Made by a program: the position numbers and the translations under genes. A stretch of 38,724 nucleotides of DNA from Clostridia bacterium (lineage in GTDB: Bacteria; Bacillota; Clostridia; Christensenellales; Borkfalkiaceae), in contig JAFUJR010000001.1 in NCBI GenBank assembly GCA_017468085.1, positions 1 through 38,724 on the forward strand, given 5' to 3'. Numbering within the stretch: position 1 is the first letter of the stretch; every line of letters begins with the position of its first letter. The notes under the pieces are model-generated. The model had not been told where the DNA came from. It saw nothing but the letters and a program-made list of their open reading frames with translations, and did not search any database. Shown piece after piece: positions 14,867 to 20,967 of the stretch.

Positions 14867-15922
14867 TTATTTTTCCGTGAATTTCGGTTGAAAAATTCCC
14901 TTAATATTTCCCGTGCCCGTATAAATTTTTAACGTTTTCGTTTTGGTAGGGTCGGGATAATCGTACAAATTGTTGTTTCCCGTATTCGTGTGCGCCTGTA
15001 TAGAATAGTCGCCGATTTCGCCTACAAGGGTAATGATTATATTGCCGGTATCTGCGGAAAAGTTCAAGGTTATGAAATCCAATAAGGACGTGCCAATCGA
15101 TTTTATATTCCCCGTATCCGTTTGCACCGTAAGGTTCGTACCCGAAAGATTGCCAAGGTGTACGTTGCCCGTATCCGTTTCAATCTTTAAAGTGGGGGAA
15201 GAAAGGGTGTGCAAAATGCTTACGTTACCCGTATCCGTTGTGATTTCTGCAGTATTCATTACAGAGCCGTGGCCGTCCAACGTAACGTTACCCGTATCCA
15301 CTTCAATAAACAAGCTATCCGAGGTAAAGGCATTCAAGAATATATTTCCCGTATCCGTAGAAAGGTCGATTTTGCCGTCGCAGACAATCGTTCCGCCAAG
15401 GTCTATCGTGCCCGTATCCGTTTCGATTTTTAAACTTTCCAAGGTAGCGTAACCGCTCATTCGAACGTCGCCCGTATCCGTTTTCAAATCCAACGCATAC
15501 GCATAGGCTTTGGGCATATATACGTTTACGCAAGGATTTTTGCCAACGTAAAAAGAAGTATGGACAAAGGAAATTCTTTCCTGCTCTATTTTAAGTGCGT
15601 TGTTTTCTTCCGTAACGGTGGTTTTGGTTAACAGCTTTCCTTTTTTACTATACGTTTCTGGGTATTCAACGCGTACCTGGGTGGTGCTTTCGTCAAAATA
15701 TACTTTAATATTGCTGACGTCAAAATCCAACGTAAGGCTTGTAACCTTATGCCTTTCCGTATATTCCTGATACACGTAATCCACGGTGTTCATCACGGTG
15801 AAATCCCAATCTGCCGCAGCCATAACAATCGTAAACACGCCTCCGCCGACGAGGGTCAATCCGCCGAATACGATAAGGAGAATCATTAAAATTTTGTTTG
15901 CGATAGCTTTCGTGATTTTCAT
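14867..15922 (-). CDS. Membrane-anchored DUF4097 beta-solenoid protein with ten TDTGN repeats
   Basis: A 351-residue protein with one N-terminal membrane segment (about residues 9-35, ILMILLIVFGGLTLVGGGVF) and a DUF4097-type right-handed beta-helix outside or inside it. From about residue 140 the chain has ten ~20-21-residue coils, each with a TDTGN-like turn (KTDTGDV, ETDTGTI, STDTGNI, EVDTGNV, TTDTGNV, ETDTGNV, QTDTGNI, SADTGNI, HTNTGNN, YTGTGNI). It is third in the padR-DUF1700-DUF4097 operon, a common Bacillota arrangement in envelope-stress-type regulation; its start overlaps the stop of the DUF1700 gene by 4 bp. Its biochemical role is unknown; it may be a sensor or scaffold at the membrane. 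At DNA level the repeats look like a ~60-bp periodic array. Confidence 0.88.
   Translation of the reverse strand: MKITKAIANKILMILLIVFGGLTLVGGGVFTIVMAAADWDFTVMNTVDYVYQEYTERHKVTSLTLDFDVSNIKVYFDESTTQVRVEYPETYSKKGKLLTKTTVTEENNALKIEQERISFVHTSFYVGKNPCVNVYMPKAYAYALDLKTDTGDVRMSGYATLESLKIETDTGTIDLGGTIVCDGKIDLSTDTGNIFLNAFTSDSLFIEVDTGNVTLDGHGSVMNTAEITTDTGNVSILHTLSSPTLKIETDTGNVHLGNLSGTNLTVQTDTGNIKSIGTSLLDFITLNFSADTGNIIITLVGEIGDYSIQAHTNTGNNNLYDYPDPTKTKTLKIYTGTGNIKGIFQPKFTEK
15665..15681 (-). repeat. Recurrent word, copy 4 (inside the DUF4097 gene)
   Basis: Minus strand CAGGTACGCGTTGAA preceded by CC rather than GG. It lies on the coding strand and encodes part of TQVRVEYP, unrelated to the GRYAL peptide of copies 1 and 2. 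Confidence 0.55.
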
Positions 15923-16503
15923 TTTAATATCCCTCCGTAAATGGTTTTCATCAGCTTATACGAATAAATTGCGCTGTATTTGGTGGCAAAATAGCCGCCC
16001 AACCCCAAAAATCCGCACACGCCCATTGCGCCGATCCCCATACCGATATGCGCCGCAATACCTGCTCCTTGCGCGCCGCTAAACGCACCCACGAAGATGT
16101 AAACGAAACCCGCGATCACGCCCGCGCCGCCGCTTATGCACACCGCGCCGAGCGAAGCGATAGCGACAACCAAAATCGCCGCAAGGGGGATACCCGCAAA
16201 GAGGGAAAACAGTACGCCGACCACGATTTTGCGCATATTATTCGCCGCTTGCCCTTCTGCATGATTGGGGGCAGAGGGGGGATTTTTCTTATCGTCGGTG
16301 TTTTCCGCCGCGTTTTCCGCCAAAATTTTTTCCGCGCAGGATTGGGGCGAACCGAACTCCGCCAAAATCGCTTCTTCGTTCATACCCGCGTCTAATCTGT
16401 CGCCGTACATTTCTTTATAATAATCTGTGATTTTTAAACATTCCGCCGTCGGTAAGCCTTTTAATTCTTCCACCAAACGGCTTTCCCATTCCTTATACGT
16501 CAT
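15919..16503 (-). CDS. DUF1700 (HAAS-domain) membrane protein
   Basis: A 194-residue integral membrane protein. The N-terminal ~60 residues (MTYKEWESRLVEELKGLP, then YYKEMYGDRLDAGMNEEAIL, AEFGSPQSCAEKIL) form the helical DUF1700/HAAS domain, recognisable by its D/E-rich helix and the LG/FGSPxxxAxxI end. A polar linker follows (about 65-85, rich in Asn, Pro and Ala), then about four Gly/Ala-rich hydrophobic segments (90-190). The family is usually coded between a PadR regulator and DUF4097, as here; it is thought to act with the regulator in membrane signalling. Both neighbours overlap it by 4 bp (ATGA), so the three are translationally coupled. No enzymatic role is known to me. Confidence 0.9.
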   Translation of the reverse strand: MTYKEWESRLVEELKGLPTAECLKITDYYKEMYGDRLDAGMNEEAILAEFGSPQSCAEKILAENAAENTDDKKNPPSAPNHAEGQAANNMRKIVVGVLFSLFAGIPLAAILVVAIASLGAVCISGGAGVIAGFVYIFVGAFSGAQGAGIAAHIGMGIGAMGVCGFLGLGGYFATKYSAIYSYKLMKTIYGGILK

Positions 16504-16814
16504 AACCCGCCTCCTTGGGTGATAAAATCGCTTATTTTCTTAAACTCGTACATGGTATCCACAAATTCCTGGATTTTCGCCTTGCCAACCTCTGTTATAC
16601 GGAAATATTTACGTAGCCTGCCGTTGTAGGCTTCCGTCCTCGTCGTTACCGAGCCGCTCGCCTCTAACCGTTTCAAAATAGGATACAGCGTCGACTCGGA
16701 TATTTCTATATAGGGTGCGATATCCGAAATGATTTTATAGCCGTACGATTCTTCTTTCCGTATTGCCGCAAGCACGCATACTTCCAGTAACCCCTTTTTT
16801 AACTGTGCGTCCAT
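16500..16814 (-). CDS. PadR-family transcriptional regulator
   Basis: A 104-residue winged-helix protein of the short PadR subfamily 2. MDAQLKKGLLEVCVLAAIRKEESYGYKI is the canonical PadR start (LLxxxVLxxLxxxExYGYxI). It is followed by SESTLYPILKRLEASGSV, the recognition helix, and TRTEAYNGRLRKYFRITEVGK, the wing. It most likely represses its own operon, as is usual for padR-DUF1700-DUF4097 units. AGGAGG precedes the ATG. The promoter is close to consensus. No clear ATGT-n-ACAT operator is visible, although the spacer contains the palindrome ATGCAT. Confidence 0.93.
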   Translation of the reverse strand: MDAQLKKGLLEVCVLAAIRKEESYGYKIISDIAPYIEISESTLYPILKRLEASGSVTTRTEAYNGRLRKYFRITEVGKAKIQEFVDTMYEFKKISDFITQGGGL

Positions 16815-16834
16815 AATACCCTCCTTTGCAACAT

Positions 16835-16863
16835 ATTATACAATGCATAGTATTCCTTGTCAA
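16835..16863 (-). promoter_or_regulatory. Promoter of the padR operon
   Basis: Minus strand: TTGACA (16858-16863), 17 bp, TATAAT (16835-16840), a full consensus match. PadR autoregulation would act here. Confidence 0.9.
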
Positions 16864-16909
16864 GTATTTTTGTGAAAAAACTTTTAAAAATTTTCAAAAA
16901 ATTGCAAAC

Positions 16910-16939
16910 AAAAAACGACGGATAAAAATCCGCCGTTTT
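16910..16939 (-). terminator. Terminator of the antiporter gene
   Basis: On the minus strand AACGGCGGAT pairs with ATCCGTCGTT (one G-U) around TTTT, followed by TTTTTTG. It lies upstream of the padR promoter and separates the two units. Confidence 0.88.
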
Positions 16940-16972
16940 GTAAACTTAACGCAAAGTTGAAAAACGGAAAAC

Positions 16973-18346
16973 TTACGCGTTCTTTTGGCGATGTTCGTGC
17001 CGTTCGCTGTGCGGCTTGTTTTTCGCGCCCTCGTGGCGGGCAGAGGTCTTGCCCTCGGGGTCGATTTCGCCTGCCTTTTGCAACGCCATTTTGGTGAGCA
17101 TAGGCCCGACAAGCTCGTAGATGAGCACGGCAAAAAGGGTGATACTGACGACGACCACGCCGACGTTCGAGCCCTCGATGCCCCTATAATAACTGCTGAC
17201 CGTGTTCGCCATACCCAGCGCAACGCCTGCCTGCGGTAAAAGGGTAATGCCGAGATATTTAACGATTTTATCGTCGCATTTGGATATTTTAGAACTAAGC
17301 AACGCGCCGCTGTATTTCCCTGCAGAACGGGAAATAAGATAAACCACGCCGATGATAACGATAGAAAGGCTGGTGAATACGGAAAGGTCAAGCTCTGCGC
17401 CGCTCGTTACGAAGAAAATGATCAAAAGGGGAGCGCTCCATCTATCCACTCTGTCCATAAGCTCTTCGGAAAAATCGCAGGTATTGCAGAAAATCGTACC
17501 CAACATCATGCACGAAAGCAGGGGCGAGAAGCCGATATGTACGGGCCCGATATGGAATTTCATAAGCGAAAGCGCAATCGTCGCAAACAGGAACGCCACC
17601 GACACCGCCATACGTTTAGAACGGGAATGGAAGAAGCGTTCGCACCAGCTAAACAGCAAGCCGAACAATGCGCCGACCCCGAGGGATAAAACGATTTCGA
17701 GCAAGGGCTCTACGACGATAGAAATCACGCTTACCGTGCCGGAACCTATACCCTTAGCCACGCCGAAGGATACGGCAAAGAGGATAAGACCGACTGCGTC
17801 GTCCAACGCAACGACGGGAAGCAAAATGTCCGTCAAAGGGCCTTTCGCCTTATATTGCTTCACGACCATAAGCGTAGCCGCGGGCGCGGTTGCCGACGCG
17901 ATTGCGCCGAGAATGATCGCCGCCTCCAAGGGCAACGCCTTAGGCATAGCAAAATGTAAGGCAATCAATGCAACGTCCACCAAAACGGTGGTTACGACAG
18001 CCTGCAAAATGCCGACGATGGTCGCCTGCTTACCGATTTTTTTAAGCTGAGAAAGACGGAATTCGTTCCCGATAGAAAAGGCGATAAACCCAAGCGCCGC
18101 TTCCTTTAAAATCCCAAAGTTTTCAAGGTATTGGCTGGTAAAGCCGCCGTTTCCGTTCGATATACTCGTAAAGCCCAAGCCGTCTACGCCGATGAGGGCG
18201 CTTAATTGCCCAAGCGCATATGGGCCGATTACGATACCTGCCACCAAATACGCGGTAACGGCAGGCAACTTTAAAAGTTTTGCCAGACGGGAAAAGAGCA
18301 GTCCCGCCAACAAGGCGATTGCCAAACAAAGCAAAGTATTCGCCAT
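16973..18346 (-). CDS. CPA2-family monovalent cation:proton antiporter (KefB/NapA type)
   Basis: A 457-residue polytopic membrane protein with about 12-13 hydrophobic segments. VVALDDAVGLILFAVSFG contains the D182-D183 pair that carries ions in electrogenic Na+/H+ antiporters of the NapA/NhaA type. ASATAPAATLMVVKQY is the family's unwound-helix region. No TrkA-N or KTN domain follows, so this is a bare transporter probably exchanging Na+ or K+ for protons. The cytoplasmic tail is short and histidine-rich (ARHEGAKNKPHSERHEHRQKN), which could sense pH or bind metal; that is inference. GGAGG precedes the ATG. A TATAAT box with a weaker TTGCTT box drives it, and a near-palindrome lies in its leader. 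Confidence 0.93.
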   Translation of the reverse strand: MANTLLCLAIALLAGLLFSRLAKLLKLPAVTAYLVAGIVIGPYALGQLSALIGVDGLGFTSISNGNGGFTSQYLENFGILKEAALGFIAFSIGNEFRLSQLKKIGKQATIVGILQAVVTTVLVDVALIALHFAMPKALPLEAAIILGAIASATAPAATLMVVKQYKAKGPLTDILLPVVALDDAVGLILFAVSFGVAKGIGSGTVSVISIVVEPLLEIVLSLGVGALFGLLFSWCERFFHSRSKRMAVSVAFLFATIALSLMKFHIGPVHIGFSPLLSCMMLGTIFCNTCDFSEELMDRVDRWSAPLLIIFFVTSGAELDLSVFTSLSIVIIGVVYLISRSAGKYSGALLSSKISKCDDKIVKYLGITLLPQAGVALGMANTVSSYYRGIEGSNVGVVVVSITLFAVLIYELVGPMLTKMALQKAGEIDPEGKTSARHEGAKNKPHSERHEHRQKNA

Positions 18347-18360
18347 AAAATGCCTCCAAT

Positions 18361-18409
18361 TTTGTCAAATTCGACAACATTATACTACTATCGCGCGCGA
18401 AAAGCAAAC
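18361..18409 (-). promoter_or_regulatory. Promoter of the antiporter gene with a leader near-palindrome
   Basis: Minus strand: TATAAT at 18379-18384, a 17-bp spacer and TTGCTT upstream. Just downstream is TTGTCGAATTTGACAA (18361-18376), a 16-bp inverted repeat with one mismatched pair, a candidate repressor site. Confidence 0.55.
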
Positions 18410-18484
18410 AAAGCAACGCCCAAAAATGAAAATTCTGTGAAAAAATTAATTGTTAAAAATTTTTTTTCAAGGTAGGCGCAGCCG

Positions 18485-18513
18485 TTGACAATTTTCTTTC
18501 ACTATATTATAAT
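18485..18513 (+). promoter_or_regulatory. Promoter of nfnAB
   Basis: TTGACA (18485-18490), 17 bp, TATAAT (18508-18513): full consensus. The leader is about 46 nt, and GGGAGGAG serves as the ribosome site. Confidence 0.92.
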
Positions 18514-18565
18514 ATAAACCAATCGAAAAAACCGTTTTTAAAAGACGGGAGGAGCATAACGCATT

Positions 18566-19408
18566 ATGTATCAAATCGTAGCAAAACAAGCTTTAAATCC
18601 CACGGTAACGAAAATGGAAATCCTCGCGCCGTTTGTGGCGAAAAAGGCGTTGCCCGGGCAATTTATTATTCTGCGCGTTACGGACGACGGCGAGCGTATT
18701 CCGCTCACGATTGCCGATTACGATAGAGAAAAGGGAACGATTACCATCATTTTTCAAATCGTTGGAGGCACGACGGAGTTGCTCAACCATAAAAACGCGG
18801 GAGAATTTATCCCCGATTTCGTCGGGCCTTTGGGCAAGCCCACCCATACGGCAGGGCTCAAAAAGGTGTGCGTGGTCGGCGGCGGCGTGGGCTGTGCAAT
18901 CGCTCTGCCCGTAGCCAAGGCTTTGCACGCGCAGGGCGCGGAGGTTACGTCGATTATCGGGTTTAGAAACAAAGACCTCGTCATTTTAGAGGAGGAATTT
19001 AAGGCTTGCTCGGATAATTTTTATATGATGACGGACGACGGCTCTTACGGCGGCCAAGGCAACGTTTGCGTGCCCTTAAAAGAGATTTTGGAAAGCGGAG
19101 AACGCTTTGACGAGGTCATCACCATCGGCCCGCTTATTATGATGAAATTCGTTTGCGCGACGACCAAGGAATACGGTGTTAAGACGATTGCGAGTATGAA
19201 TCCCATCATGATAGACGGCACGGGCATGTGCGGCGGCTGTCGTTTGACGGTTGGCGGAAAAATGAAATTCGCTTGCGTGGACGGCCCCGAATTTGACGGA
19301 CACGAAATCGATTTCGACGAGGCGATGAGCCGTTCGCGCGCGTATACCGATTTTGAAACGCGCGAAAGAGAGGCGGCTTGCAACCTCTTTAAAAAGGAGG
19401 TGGAATAA
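18566..19408 (+). CDS. nfnA: NAD(P)-binding small subunit of NADH-dependent ferredoxin:NADP+ oxidoreductase (NfnA/SudB type)
   Basis: A 280-residue ferredoxin-NADP reductase-like flavoprotein. The N-terminal beta-barrel binds FAD (ERIPLTIADYDREKGTITII, with the RxPLT motif at 44-48). VCVVGGGVGCAIALPVAKAL (101-120) is the dinucleotide-binding loop. The [2Fe-2S] site is C222, C225 and C237 with D217; in structurally known NfnA proteins the fourth ligand is an aspartate. The C-terminus (about 250-280) is the linker found in this family. It pairs with the large subunit coded 1 bp downstream to make NfnAB, which couples NADH and reduced ferredoxin to NADP+ reduction by electron bifurcation; the same protein pair is also annotated as sulfide dehydrogenase. 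Cytoplasmic. Confidence 0.93.
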   Translation: MYQIVAKQALNPTVTKMEILAPFVAKKALPGQFIILRVTDDGERIPLTIADYDREKGTITIIFQIVGGTTELLNHKNAGEFIPDFVGPLGKPTHTAGLKKVCVVGGGVGCAIALPVAKALHAQGAEVTSIIGFRNKDLVILEEEFKACSDNFYMMTDDGSYGGQGNVCVPLKEILESGERFDEVITIGPLIMMKFVCATTKEYGVKTIASMNPIMIDGTGMCGGCRLTVGGKMKFACVDGPEFDGHEIDFDEAMSRSRAYTDFETREREAACNLFKKEVE

Positions 19409-19409
19409 T

Positions 19410-20834
19410 ATGCCCCCGAAATTTAACATGAACCCCTTAAAAAATCCCATGCCGGCGCAAGACCCTAAAATCCGTAACGGAAACTTCGACGAGGTGGCGC
19501 TCGGTTACACGGCGGAGATGGCAATCGACGAGGCAAAGCGCTGTATCGGCTGTAAAAACAGACCCTGCGTTGCCGCTTGTCCCGTCAACATCAAAATCCC
19601 CGAATTTATTGCTAAGGTCGCGGAAGGGGATTTTGAGGCGGCTTATCAAATTATTGCGGAAGATTCTTCCTTGCCCGCCGTGTGCGGCAGAGTTTGCCCC
19701 CAAGAAACGCAGTGCGAAGGCAAATGTACGCGCGGCGTTAAGGCGGGGTGCGAATCGGTTGCAATCGGGCGTTTGGAGCGGTTCGTTGCCGACTGGCACA
19801 ATGCAAAAAATGATATTCAACGCGTACCTGCTCCCTCCAACGGGCATAAAGTGGCGGTTGTGGGAAGCGGACCTGCGGGCTTGACCTGTGCGGGCGATTT
19901 GGCGAAGCTCGGCTATGAAGTTACCGTTTTCGAGGCGTTCCACGTTGCGGGCGGCGTGCTCGTGTACGGCATTCCCGAATTCCGTCTGCCCAAAGCTATC
20001 GTACAACGCGAGGTGGAGGGCTTAAAGGCGCTTGGCGTGAAGATAGAAACGAACATGGTCATCGGGCGCGTCATTACGATTGAGGAATTAAAGACGGAGT
20101 ACGGCTTCGAGGCGGTATTTATCGGCACGGGCGCAGGCTTGCCTAAGTTTATGGGTATCCCCGGGGAAGCGCTGAAAGGCGTGTATTCCGCAAACGAGTT
20201 TTTGACCCGTTCCAATTTGATGAAAGCATATAAAGCGAACAGCCGCACCCCCATACAGCACGGTAAGTGCGTGGCAGTCGTAGGCGGCGGCAACGTAGCG
20301 ATGGACGCGGCGCGCACGGCGAAGCGTTTGGGCGCGGAAGTGCATATCATCTACCGCCGCGGCGAGGAGGAATTGCCCGCCCGCCGTGAGGAAATCGAAC
20401 ACGCCAAGGAAGAGGGTATCATTTTTGACCTGCTCACCAACCCCACCCGTATTTTGGCTACGCCGACGGACAACCCTCGCGACCCGTCCTACGGTTGGGT
20501 GAACGGTATCGAGTGCGTGAGAATGGAGCTTGGCGAGCCTGACGAGAGCGGCAGACGCGCGCCTAAGGCTGTGGCAGGGAGCGAATTTACCCTTCCCGTC
20601 GATTGCGTGATTATGTCGCTCGGCACTTCGCCCAATCCGTTGATTAAAGATACCACTCCCGATTTACAGACCCTGCGCCGCGGTGAAATTGCGGTGGACG
20701 AGGTAGGCAAAACGTCTATTGAGGGCGTGTACTGCGGTGGCGACGCGGCAACGGGCGCGGCTACCGTTATCAAAGCGATGGGCGCAGGTAAAGTGGCGGC
20801 GCAAGCCATTCACGAATATATTCAAAGCAAATAA
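19410..20834 (+). CDS. nfnB: Large subunit of NfnAB (GltA/SudA type flavin oxidoreductase)
   Basis: A 474-residue protein like the small subunit of glutamate synthase. Two [4Fe-4S] clusters are in the N-terminal domain: RCIGCKNRPCVAACPVNIKI (about 44-63) and VCGRVCPQETQCEGKC (about 90-107). The FAD-binding VVGSGPAGLTCAGDLAKLGY follows, then a second Rossmann motif VVGGGNVAMDAARTAKRLG for NADP(H), and VYCGGDAATGAATVIKAMGAG near the end. The start at 19410 is set by AGGAGGTGG just upstream, inside the end of nfnA; a longer frame from 19353 overlaps nfnA. No separate large GltB-type glutamate synthase gene is next door, which supports the Nfn role over glutamate synthase. The minus strand carries a copy of the recurrent word at 19816. 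A terminator follows. Confidence 0.94.
   Translation: MPPKFNMNPLKNPMPAQDPKIRNGNFDEVALGYTAEMAIDEAKRCIGCKNRPCVAACPVNIKIPEFIAKVAEGDFEAAYQIIAEDSSLPAVCGRVCPQETQCEGKCTRGVKAGCESVAIGRLERFVADWHNAKNDIQRVPAPSNGHKVAVVGSGPAGLTCAGDLAKLGYEVTVFEAFHVAGGVLVYGIPEFRLPKAIVQREVEGLKALGVKIETNMVIGRVITIEELKTEYGFEAVFIGTGAGLPKFMGIPGEALKGVYSANEFLTRSNLMKAYKANSRTPIQHGKCVAVVGGGNVAMDAARTAKRLGAEVHIIYRRGEEELPARREEIEHAKEEGIIFDLLTNPTRILATPTDNPRDPSYGWVNGIECVRMELGEPDESGRRAPKAVAGSEFTLPVDCVIMSLGTSPNPLIKDTTPDLQTLRRGEIAVDEVGKTSIEGVYCGGDAATGAATVIKAMGAGKVAAQAIHEYIQSK
19816..19832 (-). repeat. Recurrent word, copy 5 (inside nfnB, opposite the coding strand)
   Basis: Minus strand AGCAGGTACGCGTTGAA. The coding strand reads IQRVPAP, so the word is not explained by a common peptide. 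Confidence 0.6.
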
Positions 20835-20837
20835 GTT

Positions 20838-20872
20838 AAAAGGGCGGAAAATATCCGTCCTTTTACGTTTTT
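20838..20872 (+). terminator. Terminator of nfnAB
   Basis: AAAAGGGCGGA pairs with TCCGTCCTTTT (one G-U) around AAATA. The T-tract is interrupted (TTTTACGTTTTT). Confidence 0.82.
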
Positions 20873-20885
20873 GTACGGAATAGTA

Positions 20886-20942
20886 TTGACTTGAAATGGA
20901 AAAAATGCTACAATAAGGAATAATCAACGTTCTATGAACGTT
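20886..20942 (+). promoter_or_regulatory. Promoter of the YfhO-type gene with an inverted repeat at the start site
   Basis: TTGACT (20886-20891), 17 bp, TACAAT (20909-20914). AACGTTC-TAT-GAACGTT (20926-20942) is a perfect 7-3-7 inverted repeat a few bases after the expected transcription start, a candidate operator. Confidence 0.75.
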
Positions 20943-20967
20943 ATCACGCGCAAAGGAGGATAAAAAA

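Noticed and set aside
15040-15480. CRISPR-like array of CCCGTATCCG at ~60-bp spacing
   Set aside because: The periodicity is fully explained by the TDTGN protein repeats of the DUF4097 gene; the repeat unit is too short and the between-repeat DNA is itself homologous.
20926-20942. LexA box at the YfhO promoter
   Set aside because: The Gram-positive LexA site is GAAC-n4-GTTC; here the arms are in the opposite order with a 3-bp gap.
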